64,000 nt of DNA. Origin: Streptomyces sp. NBC_01689 (GTDB taxonomy: Bacteria > Actinomycetota > Actinomycetes > Streptomycetales > Streptomycetaceae). Made by a program: the position numbers and the translations under genes. This document shows positions 18,684-27,274 of the stretch, piece after piece. The notes beneath the pieces are model-generated. The model saw only the letters and a list, made by a program, of their open reading frames with translations. It did no database searches and was not told where the DNA came from. The DNA lies in the NCBI RefSeq assembly GCF_036250675.1, contig NZ_CP109592.1:6882001-6946000 (forward strand), written 5' to 3'. How positions within the stretch are numbered: position 1 is the stretch's first letter; the number at the start of each line of letters is the position of its first letter.

Positions 18684-19472
18684 TCAGCCCCGTACGCCGC
18701 ACAGGTGCAGCAGCGCCGCCACCTGACGGTAGGGGTCGGTCCGTCCGGCCCGCTCCTCCGCGGCCAGCAGACCCTCCAGGTCCTCGGGGACGGGTGCGCC
18801 GTCCGGCGCCACGTCCGTGAACACCCGCACGCCGTACCAGGCGTGCAAGGGCGCCCCGATCCCCGCCAGCGTCGAGGTCAGCGTGGCGAGCCGGTCGGCG
18901 CGGACCGCGAGCCCGAGCCGGTTGACGTAGGTGTCGGAGTCGAACGCGGCCAGCGTCGACGTCCAGTCCCCGTCCAGTCCGGGCCGCAGCGCCAGCGCGT
19001 CGGCGTTGCGCACCAGCAGCGACAGCAGCCCGCCCGGCGCCAGCATCCGCGCCAGGCCCGCGACCAGCGGGTCCGGCTCCTCGACGTACATCAGCACCCC
19101 GTGGCACAGCACCACGTCGAAACTGCCGGGCAGGAAGTGGACCCCGGTGTCCCGGCCGTCGCCCTCGATGAGCCGGACCCGGCCCCGGATGCCCTCGGGC
19201 TCGGCGGCCAGCGCCTCCCGGGCCACGGAAAGCATCCGCTTGTCCTGCTCCAGGCCGGTCACCTGATGCCCGGCGCGGGCCAGCCGCAGCGCCTGGGTGC
19301 CCTGGCCCATCCCGACGTCGAGCACCCGCAGCCGCTGCCCGACCGGGAAGCGGCCGGCTATCTGCTCGTCGAGCTGCCGGGCCACCAGCTCCTGCCGTAC
19401 GACATCACGCAGCCCGCCCAGCTTGCTCAGCCAGGCGTCCGCCGCGTCTCCGGAGAAAGGCGTCGCGCTCAG
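18684..19472 (-). CDS. Class I SAM methyltransferase, probable CTG start
   Basis: A soluble methyltransferase with SAM motif VLDVGMGQGTQAL at about residues 50-62 and the acidic motif IEGDGRD. No ATG or GTG occurs in frame between 19472 and 19658, and the 19658 start would overlap the upstream gene by 190 bp with non-family sequence. A CTG at 19472 gives 262 residues, has GGAGAG six bases upstream, and overlaps the DUF3043 stop as CTGA, mirroring the ATGA/GTGA couplings seen elsewhere here. I therefore infer a rare CTG start. Substrate unknown; the coupling suggests work alongside the DUF3043 membrane protein. Confidence 0.82.
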   Translation of the reverse strand: MSATPFSGDAADAWLSKLGGLRDVVRQELVARQLDEQIAGRFPVGQRLRVLDVGMGQGTQALRLARAGHQVTGLEQDKRMLSVAREALAAEPEGIRGRVRLIEGDGRDTGVHFLPGSFDVVLCHGVLMYVEEPDPLVAGLARMLAPGGLLSLLVRNADALALRPGLDGDWTSTLAAFDSDTYVNRLGLAVRADRLATLTSTLAGIGAPLHAWYGVRVFTDVAPDGAPVPEDLEGLLAAEERAGRTDPYRQVAALLHLCGVRG

Positions 19473-20065
19473 GGCCGCTCTCCGCGCTTGACCTGCGGCT
19501 TCGGCAGCCGGAGTCGACGCATCTGGAGGGTGCGCATCAGCGCGTAGGGAACCGCGCCCTTCTTGGGCAGGTCCGGGAAGCGCGTGGCCAGCTGCTTCTT
19601 CAGACGGATCGCGATACCGATCGAGTCGACCACGATCATCACGATCACCACGAGCCACAGCAGCAGCGCGATGTTCTGCAGCGAGCCCACCCGCACCATG
19701 CTCAGCACGAGGATGACCACGGCCATCGGCAGGAAGAACTCCGCGACGCAGAAGCGCGAGTCCACGAAGTCGCGTGCGAACTTCCGCACCTGCCCCTTGT
19801 CACGGGCGGGCAGATAGCGCTCGTCCCCGCTGGCCAGCGCCTGACGTTGCTTCTCCAGCTGGACTCGGCGCTCGTCACGCTGACGCTTGGCGGCCTCCTT
19901 GCGCGTCGTCGGCGTCTGGGCGACGCTGCGACGCTGGGTCTGGGCCTCACTGCGCTTCGGCGTGGGGCGGCCCTTGGGGGCCTGCGGGTGACGGGTCTGC
20001 TTGGAGTCGGTCACCTGCGCCTTGTCGGCGGGGGCCTTCTCTTCCTTGGCACGGCTACGGAACAC
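19469..20065 (-). CDS. DUF3043 membrane protein
   Basis: A 198-residue protein typical of the actinobacterial DUF3043 family. It starts VFRSRAKEEKAPADK, has a basic and Gln-rich charged region (about 20-95), then two transmembrane helices near 108-125 and 131-150 and a basic tail. The GTG at 20065 is supported by TACCCT eight bases upstream (leaderless pattern) and matches the family N-terminus; an in-frame ATG at 20095 has neither box nor ribosome site. It is divergent from pspA across 299 bp and coupled to the methyltransferase by a CTGA overlap. Function unknown. Confidence 0.85.
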   Translation of the reverse strand: MFRSRAKEEKAPADKAQVTDSKQTRHPQAPKGRPTPKRSEAQTQRRSVAQTPTTRKEAAKRQRDERRVQLEKQRQALASGDERYLPARDKGQVRKFARDFVDSRFCVAEFFLPMAVVILVLSMVRVGSLQNIALLLWLVVIVMIVVDSIGIAIRLKKQLATRFPDLPKKGAVPYALMRTLQMRRLRLPKPQVKRGERP

Positions 20066-20112
20066 AAAACCCAAGGGTACGGGGTGCGGCGGCATGGACG
20101 TCGTGCGAGGGG

Positions 20113-20139
20113 GGAACGATCCGGCAACACCGTACGTCT
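20113..20139 (+). promoter_or_regulatory. ECF sigma-E-like promoter for pspA
   Basis: GGAAC at 20113-20117 and CGTCT at 20135-20139, 17 bp apart, closely match the GGAAC/CGTC elements of Streptomyces cell-envelope ECF promoters. It would give a leader of about 215 bases before pspA. The remainder of 20066-20364 is G-rich with repeated GGGGAC motifs and no gene. Confidence 0.5.
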
Positions 20140-20364
20140 GTAGGGGGACACAGGGGACGTTGTTCCCGGGGGGACGCGAAGGGGACGCGGGGGGCCACCC
20201 CGGGTTCTCCCTACTCCCTACGCCGGAGCGGCACCGCACGCACTCGTCCTTGGGGATGAGCGCATCCGTCCCCGAACAGTGCGGTAATGGATGCAGGGCC
20301 CGTACTGTGGGTTCTGTTGCAGTACCTGGAGCTGGAGTCCGTCAGAAGGGGGCGCGCGAAGCCC

Positions 20365-21156
20365 ATGAGCGGTGTCATGAAGCGTATGGGGATGATCTTC
20401 CGCGCGAAGGCGAACAAGGCCCTTGACCGGGCCGAGGACCCGCGCGAAACCCTCGATTACTCGTACCAGAAGCAGCTGGAGCTGCTCCAGAAGGTGCGCC
20501 GGGGCGTCGCCGACGTGGCGACCTCCCGCAAACGCCTGGAACTGCAGCTCAACCAGCTCCAGGGTCAGTCCAGCAAGCTGGAGGACCAGGGCCGCAAGGC
20601 GCTCGCGCTCGGCCGGGAGGACCTGGCCCGTGAGGCGCTCTCCCGCCGTGCCGCGCTCCAGCAGCAGGTGACGGACCTGGAGACCCAGCACCAGACCCTC
20701 CAGGGCGAGGAGGAGAAGCTCACCCTCGCGGCGCAGCGGCTCCAGGCCAAGGTCGACGCCTTCCGCACGAAGAAGGAGACCATCAAGGCCACGTACACCG
20801 CGGCCCAGGCGCAGACCCGCATCGGGGAGGCCTTCTCCGGCATCTCCGAGGAGATGGGCGACGTCGGGATGGCCATCCAGCGTGCCGAGGACAAGACCGC
20901 GCAGCTGCAGGCCCGCGCGGGTGCCATCGACGAGCTGCTCGCCTCCGGCGCCCTCGACGACCAGTCCGGGCTCGCCAAGGACGACATCCAGAGCGAGCTG
21001 GACCGGCTCTCCGGTGGTACGGATGTGGAACTGGAGTTGCAGCGCATGAAGGCCGAGCTGGCCGGCGGCTCCCCGCAGCAGGCCATCGAGGGCGGTACGG
21101 GACAGGGGCAGGACCGGTCCCAGCCGCAGGACACCCCGCGCTTCGACAAGCAGTAG
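20365..21156 (+). CDS. pspA: Phage-shock protein A
   Basis: PspA/IM30 (ESCRT-III-like) peripheral membrane protein that protects damaged cytoplasmic membranes. At 263 residues it is almost wholly alpha-helical coiled coil (long runs such as LELQLNQLQGQSSKLEDQ) after the N-terminal amphipathic segment MKRMGMIFRAKANKALD. The ATG at 20365 is used; an ATG at 20377 is an alternative with equally weak ribosome-binding sequence. A sigma-E-like promoter lies upstream. The PspAA gene follows at 40 bp and a two-component system after that, a common actinobacterial stress arrangement. There is no PspC or PspB here. Confidence 0.94.
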   Translation: MSGVMKRMGMIFRAKANKALDRAEDPRETLDYSYQKQLELLQKVRRGVADVATSRKRLELQLNQLQGQSSKLEDQGRKALALGREDLAREALSRRAALQQQVTDLETQHQTLQGEEEKLTLAAQRLQAKVDAFRTKKETIKATYTAAQAQTRIGEAFSGISEEMGDVGMAIQRAEDKTAQLQARAGAIDELLASGALDDQSGLAKDDIQSELDRLSGGTDVELELQRMKAELAGGSPQQAIEGGTGQGQDRSQPQDTPRFDKQ

Positions 21157-21196
21157 CAGCGGCGACCGACCGGGACCCACGCCTGAGGAGGGCGAC

Positions 21197-21475
21197 ATGA
21201 TCGTACGGATCATGGGGGAGGGGCAGGTGAGGCTGGACGACGGCCACCTCACCGAGCTGAACAAGCTGGACGACGAGTTGCTCGCCGAGGTGGAGGGCGG
21301 TGACGAGGCCGGGTTCCGGCGCACGCTGACCGCCCTTCTCGACGCCGTCCACCGTCTCGGCACGCCGTTGCCCGACGACGCGCTGGAGCCGTCGGGGCTG
21401 ATCCTTCCGTCGCCGGAGGCCACGCTCGCGGAGGTCCGCGAGATGCTCGACGACGACGGCTTGATCCCCGGCTGA
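21197..21475 (+). CDS. pspAA: PspA-associated protein PspAA
   Basis: A 92-residue protein of the PspAA family, whose members are encoded next to pspA in actinobacteria. It begins MIVRIMGEGQVRLDDGHL, is acidic and soluble, and has no membrane segment. The ATG has GAGGAGGGCGAC directly upstream, so the start is clear. It lies 40 bp behind pspA and should be cotranscribed. A role in modulating PspA or its signalling partners is inferred from the family. Confidence 0.88.
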   Translation: MIVRIMGEGQVRLDDGHLTELNKLDDELLAEVEGGDEAGFRRTLTALLDAVHRLGTPLPDDALEPSGLILPSPEATLAEVREMLDDDGLIPG

Positions 21476-21484
21476 ACCCTTCGA

Positions 21485-21648
21485 CATCTCCAGCCCGTCC
21501 GGCGCTCGAGGACTAGCCCTTCGGGCGATGGCGGGGGTCCCGGGGCGGACCCCCTGGTGGGGCGCGGGCCGGCCACTCAGCCCGTCCGGCGCTTGACGAC
21601 GAGGCCGTCCAGGCCGATGCGGGGGCCCGGGGGCGGCAGCCCCCGGAC
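21485..21648 (+). repeat. Dispersed intergenic repeat, copy 1 (two modules)
   Basis: Two related modules, 21485-21565 and 21578-21648, share CAGCCCGTCCGGCG. The second continues with GAGGCCGTCCAGGCCGATGC and ends in a CCCGGGGGCGGCAGCCCCCGG hairpin-like block. Both recur at 44830-45030, the second module inverted there. This is a typical Streptomyces dispersed repeat; it fills the pspAA-histidine kinase gap. Confidence 0.8.
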
Positions 21649-21711
21649 AGGGAACGCCGGCCACCTGGGCACCCGTTCCGCTCCCCGCAGGGGCCCCGTA
21701 CCGTGAACGAA

Positions 21712-22932
21712 GTGAGCACCCTAGAGCGCACGAGGTGCAGAGTCCGCGCGCACCCGACGGTCCTGGACGCCGCCCTGGCGACCGGCGTACTCCTGGCCAT
21801 GACGGCCAGTTCCTTCGTGGACCCGCACGGCGACGACGGATCGGGCTGGGGCACCCGCACCCCCGGCTCCCTCAGCCTCGTGCTGATGGTGCTCGGCGCC
21901 GCGGCCCTGGTGTTCCGCCGTCGCGCCCCTCTCGCGGTCCTCGCCGCGACCGGCGCGCTGTCCGTCGTGGAACTGGTCGCCAGCGACCCCCGCACCCCGG
22001 TGGTGATGTCCGCCGTCGTCGCCCTCTTCACCGTCGCGTCGGCCACCGACCGGCCCACCACCTGGCGGGTCGGCCTGCTCACGATGACCGTGCTCACCGC
22101 CTGCGCGATGCTCGCCGGCCCCCTGCCCTGGTACGCGCAGGAGAACCTCGGCATCTTCGCCTGGACGGGCATGGCCGCCGCCGCGGGCGACGCCGTCCGC
22201 AGCCGCCGCGCCTTCGTCCACGCCATCCGGGAACGCGCCGAGCGCGCGGAACGCACCCGCGAGGAGGAGGCCAGGCGCCGCGTCGCCGAGGAGCGGCTGC
22301 GCATCGCCCGCGATCTCCACGACGTCGTCGCCCACCACATCGCGCTCGTGAACGTGCAGGCCGGGGTCGCCGCCCATGTCATGGACAAGCGTCCGGACCA
22401 GGCCAAGGAGGCACTGGCCCACGTACGGGAGGCCAGCCGCTCCGCCCTGAACGAGCTGCGCGCCACCGTGGGCCTGCTGCGCCAGTCCGGGGACCCCGAG
22501 GCCCCCACCGAGCCGGCCCCCGGCCTCGCCCGCCTCGACGAACTCGCCGACACCTTCCGCAACGCGGGGCTCCCCGTCGAGGTGGCCCGCGCCGACCACG
22601 GCACCACCCTCCCCGCGGCGGTCGACCTCGCCGCCTACCGGGTCATCCAGGAAGCCCTCACCAATGTGCGGAAACACGCGGGCCCCACGGCGAAGGCCGA
22701 GGTAAGCGTCGTACGCGTGGGTCCGAACGTGGAGGTGTCCGTCCTCGACGACGGCCCCGGGCAGGACGACGGTCCGGAGGAGGGCGGCGGCCACGGGCTG
22801 CTGGGGATGCGGGAGCGGGTCGGCGCCCTCGGCGGCACCTGCTCGGCCGGTCCCCGGTACGGAGGCGGCTTCCGCGTCCATGCGATCCTTCCGGTCAAGA
22901 CCCGCACGCCTGCCCTGGGGGACCCCGCATGA
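21712..22932 (+). CDS. Sensor histidine kinase (HisKA_3/NarL type)
   Basis: A 406-residue membrane kinase. The N-terminal third has about five hydrophobic segments (for example LSLVLMVLGAAALVF). The dimerisation/phospho-acceptor motif IARDLHDVVAHH places His near residue 203, followed by an HATPase_c domain with VIQEALTNVRKHAG, DDGPG and GHGLLGMRER. The GTG at 21712 is chosen because TACCGT lies seven bases upstream (leaderless pattern); a GTG at 21703 is an alternative. It overlaps the response regulator gene by four bases (ATGA). Next to pspA, it may sense membrane or cell-wall stress, but the signal is unknown. Confidence 0.93.
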   Translation: MSTLERTRCRVRAHPTVLDAALATGVLLAMTASSFVDPHGDDGSGWGTRTPGSLSLVLMVLGAAALVFRRRAPLAVLAATGALSVVELVASDPRTPVVMSAVVALFTVASATDRPTTWRVGLLTMTVLTACAMLAGPLPWYAQENLGIFAWTGMAAAAGDAVRSRRAFVHAIRERAERAERTREEEARRRVAEERLRIARDLHDVVAHHIALVNVQAGVAAHVMDKRPDQAKEALAHVREASRSALNELRATVGLLRQSGDPEAPTEPAPGLARLDELADTFRNAGLPVEVARADHGTTLPAAVDLAAYRVIQEALTNVRKHAGPTAKAEVSVVRVGPNVEVSVLDDGPGQDDGPEEGGGHGLLGMRERVGALGGTCSAGPRYGGGFRVHAILPVKTRTPALGDPA

Positions 22933-23612
22933 CCATCCGTGTCCTGCTCGCCGACGACCAGGCGCTGCTGCGCAGCGCGTTCCGCGTACTCGTCGACTCG
23001 GAGCCCGACATGGAGGTCGTGGGGGAGGCGTCCGACGGCGCCGAGGCGGTGCGGCTCGCCGGGGAGACGCGCGCCGACGTGGTGCTGATGGACATCCGGA
23101 TGCCGGGCACCGACGGACTCGCCGCGACCCGGCTGATCAGCGCGGATCCGGCACTCGCGCAGGTGCGGGTGGTCATGCTGACGACCTTCGAGGTCGACGA
23201 GTACGTGGTCCGGTCGCTGCGGGCCGGGGCCTCCGGGTTCCTCGGCAAGGGCGCCGAGCCGGACGAGCTGCTGAACGCCATCCGGATCGCGGCGGGCGGC
23301 GAGGCGCTGCTGTCCCCGGCGGCCACCAAGGGGCTGATCGCCAAGTTCCTCGCGCAGGGCGACGGCGCGGACGAGGAGCGCGACCCCGGCCGCGCCGAGC
23401 GGCTGAACGCGCTCACCGGGCGTGAGCGGGAGGTGCTCGTCCAGGTCGCGGGGGGCCACTCCAACGACGAGATCGCCGAGCGGCTGGCGGTCAGCCCGCT
23501 CACGGTGAAGACGCATGTCAACCGCGCCATGGCGAAACTCGGTGCCCGCGACCGGGCGCAGCTCGTCGTCGTCGCGTACGAGTCGGGACTGGTACGTCCA
23601 AGGGTGGAGTGA
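22929..23612 (+). CDS. NarL/LuxR-type response regulator
   Basis: A 227-residue regulator and partner of the upstream kinase, with translational coupling (ATGA). The receiver domain has acidic LLADDQ at 6-11, phospho-acceptor D55 in VVLMDIRMPG, and the conserved Lys in FLGKGAEPDELL. The C-terminal LuxR-type HTH runs through LTGREREVLVQVAGGHSNDE and VSPLTVKTHVNRAMAKLG. Target genes are unknown; likely candidates are itself and the adjacent RND gene. Confidence 0.95.
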   Translation: MTIRVLLADDQALLRSAFRVLVDSEPDMEVVGEASDGAEAVRLAGETRADVVLMDIRMPGTDGLAATRLISADPALAQVRVVMLTTFEVDEYVVRSLRAGASGFLGKGAEPDELLNAIRIAAGGEALLSPAATKGLIAKFLAQGDGADEERDPGRAERLNALTGREREVLVQVAGGHSNDEIAERLAVSPLTVKTHVNRAMAKLGARDRAQLVVVAYESGLVRPRVE

Positions 23613-23731
23613 ACTTCACCGGGCCGTACTGCGCCCGCAGTAGGTTCCGCATAAGGAAATAGACCCAGGGGCGACGGATCGGCGCCGGCCGATGGCTCAT
23701 GGTGGCAGGAGAGCGCTCACCTGTACGGCGC

Positions 23732-23747
23732 GGCCGGCGCGCCGGCC
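23732..23747 (+). terminator. Palindromic terminator behind the two-component genes
   Basis: GGCCGGCGCGCCGGCC is a perfect 16-bp palindrome 120 bp past the response regulator stop, with a smaller TCGGC/GCCGA hairpin before it. Confidence 0.45.
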
Positions 23748-23790
23748 CGTCGCGGGCACGTACGCGTTCGCCCGCCGTCTGCCGTCAGTC

Positions 23791-23940
23791 CCGCTCAGCC
23801 CACCCCTGTCGACTCAGCCGACCACATCCGTCACGCACGCCACACACCCGCGCCACGCGCTCACGCCACACACCCGCACCAGGCACCGCACTACCGCACC
23901 ACACAGTCACGCCAGTTCCTCACGCCACGGAAGAGAGACC
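23791..23940 (+). promoter_or_regulatory. C-rich, G-poor leader of the RND gene
   Basis: About 150 bases with little G. For 23821-23880, I count 33 C and 9 G in 60. It includes an exact 15-bp direct repeat ACGCCACACACCCGC at 23837 and 23863. C-rich, G-poor, unstructured RNA is the hallmark of Rho-utilisation sites, so Rho-dependent attenuation is possible. No gene lies in 23613-23948. Confidence 0.5.
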
Positions 23941-23948
23941 CCCCACCC

Positions 23949-26900
23949 ATGTCCTGGCTGTCCAGATTCAGCCTCGCGCAACGGGCCCTCATCGGGCTGA
24001 TGTCGATCGTCGCGCTCGCGTTCGGAGCGATCGCGATCCCCCAGCTCAAGCAGCAGTTGCTGCCCACCATCGAACTGCCCATGGTGTCCGTGCTCGCGCC
24101 GTACCAGGGTGCGTCTCCCGACGTGGTCGAGAAGCAGGTCGTCGAGCCCATCGAGGACACCCTCGAAGGCGTCGACGGCATCACCGGTGTCACCTCCACC
24201 GCCGCCGAGGGCAACGCCGTGATCCGCGCGTCCTTCGACTACGGCAACGACACCAAGCAGCTCGTCGCCGACGTCCAGCAGGCCGTCAACCGGGCCCGCA
24301 CGCAGCTCCCGGACGCCGTCGACCCGCAGGTCATCGCGGGTTCCACGGACGACATCCCGACCGTGGTGCTCGCCGTCACGTCCGACAAGGACCAGCAGGC
24401 CCTGTCCGACCTGCTCGACCGCACGGTCGTGCCGGACCTCAAGGGCGTCGACGGCGTCGGCCAGGTGACGGTGGACGGCGTACGGGACCTCCAGGTCACC
24501 GTGGTGCCGGACGACAGGAGGATGGCGGCCGCGGGACTGACCCCGGGCGCTCTCGGCCAGGCCCTGCAGGCGGGCGGCGCGACCGTGCCGGCCGGTTCCT
24601 TCGACGAGGACGGCAGCAACCGGACCGTCCAGGTCGGCGGCGGCTTCACCTCGCTGAGGCAGATCCAGGACCTGATGGTCACGGGCGCGAAGGGCGGAAA
24701 GCCGGTGCGGCTGTCCTCCGTCGCGACGGTCCGGCAGGAGCCGTCCAAGGCCGACTCCCTCACCCGCACGGACGGCCGGCCGAGCCTCGCCGTGAACGTC
24801 ACCATGGACCACGACGGCAGCGCGGTCGCCATCTCCGACGCGGTCAAGGACAAGCTGCCCGGCATGCGCAAGGACCTGGGCACCGGGTCGGCGATCACCG
24901 TCGTCAGCGACCAGGGCCCGGCCGTGTCCAAGTCGATCAAGGGTCTGACGACCGAGGGCGGGCTCGGCCTGCTCTTCGCGGTCCTGGTCATCCTGGTCTT
25001 CCTGGCGTCGGTCCGCTCGACGCTGGTCACCGCGGTGTCCATCCCGCTGTCCGTGGTGCTGGCGCTGATCGTGCTCTGGACCCGTGACCTGTCGCTGAAC
25101 ATGCTCACGCTGGGCGCGCTCACCATCGCGATCGGCCGGGTCGTCGACGACTCGATCGTCGTCCTGGAGAACATCAAGCGGCACCTCGGCTACGGCGAGG
25201 AGCGCGAGGAGGCCATCCTCAAGGCGGTGCGCGAGGTGGCGGGCGCGGTCACGTCCTCGACGCTCACAACGGTCGCCGTCTTCCTGCCCATCGGCCTCAC
25301 CGGCGGCATGGTGGGCGAGCTGTTCGGCTCGTTCAGCCTGACGGTCACGGCGGCGCTGCTGGCGTCCCTGATCGTCTCCCTGACCGTCGTCCCGGTTCTC
25401 TCGTACTGGTTCCTGCGGCCCCCGAAGGACATGCCGGCGGACGCCGACGAGGCGCGCCGCACGGCCGAGGAGAAGGAGGCGCGCAGCCGTCTGCAGCGCT
25501 TCTACGTCCCCGTCCTGCGCTTCGCCACCCGCCGGCGCCTGACGAGCGTGGCGATCGCCGCGGCGGTCCTGGTCGGCACCTTCGGCATGGCGCCGCTGCT
25601 GAAGACGAACTTCTTCGACCAGGGCGAGCAGGAGGTCCTCACCCTCAAGCAGGAGCTGAAGCCGGGCACCAGCCTGGCGGCGACCGACGCGCAGGCGAAG
25701 AAGGTCGAGCGGCTGCTCGACGGCGTCAAGGGCGTCAAGGACTACCAGGTCACGGTCGGCTCGTCCGGGTTCATGGCCGCCTTCGGCGGCGGCACGGACA
25801 CCAACCAGGCCTCGTACCAGGTCATGCTGGAGGACTCGGCGTCCGCGACCGACGTCCAGAAGCGGATCGAGGACGGACTCGGCAAGCTCTCCGGCATCGG
25901 TACGACGACGGTCGCGGCCGGTGACGGCTTCGGCAACCAGGACCTCAGCGTGGTCGTGAAGGCGGCCGACGGGCAGGTTCTGCGCAAGGCGGCGGAGCAG
26001 GTGCGCGCCGAGGTCGCGAAGCTCGACGACGTCACGGACGTCACCAGCGACCTGGCGCGGAGCGTTCCGCGCATCTCGGTGAAGGCCAACTCCAAGGCCG
26101 CCGCGGCCGGTTTCGACGACGCCACGCTGGGCGCCGCCGTCGGCGAGGCGGTGCGCGGCACCACGAGCGGCAAGGCGATCCTGGACGACACCGAGCGGGA
26201 CGTCGTCATCAGGTCGGCGAAGCCGGCCGAGTCGCTGGCCGGGCTCCGGGACCTGCGTCTGGGCGCGGTGAAGCTCGGTGACATCGCGGACGTGAAGCTG
26301 GTGGACGGCCCGGTCTCGATGACCCGGATCGACGGGCAGCGGGCCGCGACGATCACGGCGAAGCCGACCGGGGACAACACGGGCGCGGTCAGCTCCGCGC
26401 TCACCGCGAAACTGGACGCGCTCAAGCTGCCGGCCGGGGCGACCGCCGAGATCGGCGGGGTCTCGCAGAACCAGGACGACGCGTTCAAGAACCTCGGCCT
26501 GGCGATGCTGGCGGCCATCGCGATCGTCTTCATGCTGCTGGTCGCGACCTTCCGCTCGCTGGTCCAGCCGCTGATCCTGCTCGTCTCGATCCCGTTCGCG
26601 GCGACGGGCGCGATCGGACTGCTGGTCGTCACGGGCACCCCGATGGGTGTCCCGGCGATGATCGGCATGCTGATGCTGATCGGCATCGTGGTGACGAACG
26701 CGATCGTGCTGATCGACCTCATCAACCAGTACCGCCGACAGGGGTACGGAGTGGTCGAGGCCGTGGTGGAGGGCGGCCGTCACCGTCTCCGCCCGATCCT
26801 CATGACGGCCCTGGCGACGATCTTCGCCCTGCTGCCGATGGCGCTCGGTGTCACCGGCGAGGGCGGCTTCATCGCGCAGCCGCTGGCGGTCGTCGTCATC

Positions 26901-27080
26901 GGCGGCCTGATCAGCTCGACCCTGCTGACGCTGCTGCTGGTCCCGACGCTCTACGCGATGCTCGAACTCCGCAAGGAACGGCGGGCGGGGAAGAAGGCGC
27001 GCAAGCGGGCGCAGAAGGCCGGCGCCGCACCGGAGGCGCCGTCCGTCCCGGACGACGAGCCGGAACCGGCGAAGGTCTGA
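23949..27080 (+). CDS. RND family (AcrB/HAE1-like) efflux transporter
   Basis: A 1043-residue proton-driven exporter with the full RND duplication: an N-terminal helix (about 10-32), a large external loop, helices 2-6 (about 335-520), a second external loop and helices 8-12 (about 855-1015). The proton-relay Asp pair is visible in IGRVVDDSIVVLENI, and the RND motif QLKQQLLPTIELP follows helix 1. The basic C-terminal tail is cytosolic. No periplasmic adaptor or outer-membrane channel gene is nearby, as expected for a Gram-positive, so it may act alone on lipids or hydrophobic drugs. The ATG at 23949 has only a weak GGAAGAGAG upstream. Confidence 0.93.
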   Translation: MSWLSRFSLAQRALIGLMSIVALAFGAIAIPQLKQQLLPTIELPMVSVLAPYQGASPDVVEKQVVEPIEDTLEGVDGITGVTSTAAEGNAVIRASFDYGNDTKQLVADVQQAVNRARTQLPDAVDPQVIAGSTDDIPTVVLAVTSDKDQQALSDLLDRTVVPDLKGVDGVGQVTVDGVRDLQVTVVPDDRRMAAAGLTPGALGQALQAGGATVPAGSFDEDGSNRTVQVGGGFTSLRQIQDLMVTGAKGGKPVRLSSVATVRQEPSKADSLTRTDGRPSLAVNVTMDHDGSAVAISDAVKDKLPGMRKDLGTGSAITVVSDQGPAVSKSIKGLTTEGGLGLLFAVLVILVFLASVRSTLVTAVSIPLSVVLALIVLWTRDLSLNMLTLGALTIAIGRVVDDSIVVLENIKRHLGYGEEREEAILKAVREVAGAVTSSTLTTVAVFLPIGLTGGMVGELFGSFSLTVTAALLASLIVSLTVVPVLSYWFLRPPKDMPADADEARRTAEEKEARSRLQRFYVPVLRFATRRRLTSVAIAAAVLVGTFGMAPLLKTNFFDQGEQEVLTLKQELKPGTSLAATDAQAKKVERLLDGVKGVKDYQVTVGSSGFMAAFGGGTDTNQASYQVMLEDSASATDVQKRIEDGLGKLSGIGTTTVAAGDGFGNQDLSVVVKAADGQVLRKAAEQVRAEVAKLDDVTDVTSDLARSVPRISVKANSKAAAAGFDDATLGAAVGEAVRGTTSGKAILDDTERDVVIRSAKPAESLAGLRDLRLGAVKLGDIADVKLVDGPVSMTRIDGQRAATITAKPTGDNTGAVSSALTAKLDALKLPAGATAEIGGVSQNQDDAFKNLGLAMLAAIAIVFMLLVATFRSLVQPLILLVSIPFAATGAIGLLVVTGTPMGVPAMIGMLMLIGIVVTNAIVLIDLINQYRRQGYGVVEAVVEGGRHRLRPILMTALATIFALLPMALGVTGEGGFIAQPLAVVVIGGLISSTLLTLLLVPTLYAMLELRKERRAGKKARKRAQKAGAAPEAPSVPDDEPEPAKV

Positions 27081-27093
27081 GGGATCCGCACGG

Positions 27094-27188
27094 CCCCCGG
27101 GCCGAGGGGCCGCCGGCCTCTCGGCCCGGGGGACGGAAACGGCCAGGGCCCGCCCGGCACCATGAGGTGCCGTGCGGGCCCTGGCCGT
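27094..27188. terminator. Double hairpin bidirectional terminator
   Basis: Two consecutive hairpins between the convergent RND and nadA genes. The first has 16-bp near-perfect arms (27094-27109/27117-27132). The second has 22-bp arms with one mismatch (27139-27160/27167-27188), starting ACGGCCAGGGCCCG. Confidence 0.8.
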
Positions 27189-27274
27189 TCGGCGGTCCGT
27201 ACCCGTACGTGGGCCCGCCGGAGCCGGTCACGGCCGACGGGCCCGGCGGGATCCTGGCGGGCCGTCCGCCGGGG

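Noticed and set aside
18684..19658. Methyltransferase starting at 19658
   Set aside because: It would overlap the DUF3043 gene by 190 bp, and the extra 62 residues are a frame-shifted reading of that gene.
23907..26783. Long minus-strand frame opposite the RND transporter
   Set aside because: Low-complexity Asp/His/Arg-rich antisense reading of a GC-biased gene; no family features.
23949..27080. Antibiotic resistance cassette built on the RND gene
   Set aside because: No adaptor, drug-specific regulator or biosynthetic genes are nearby; the gene has ordinary codon use and looks like chromosomal core.
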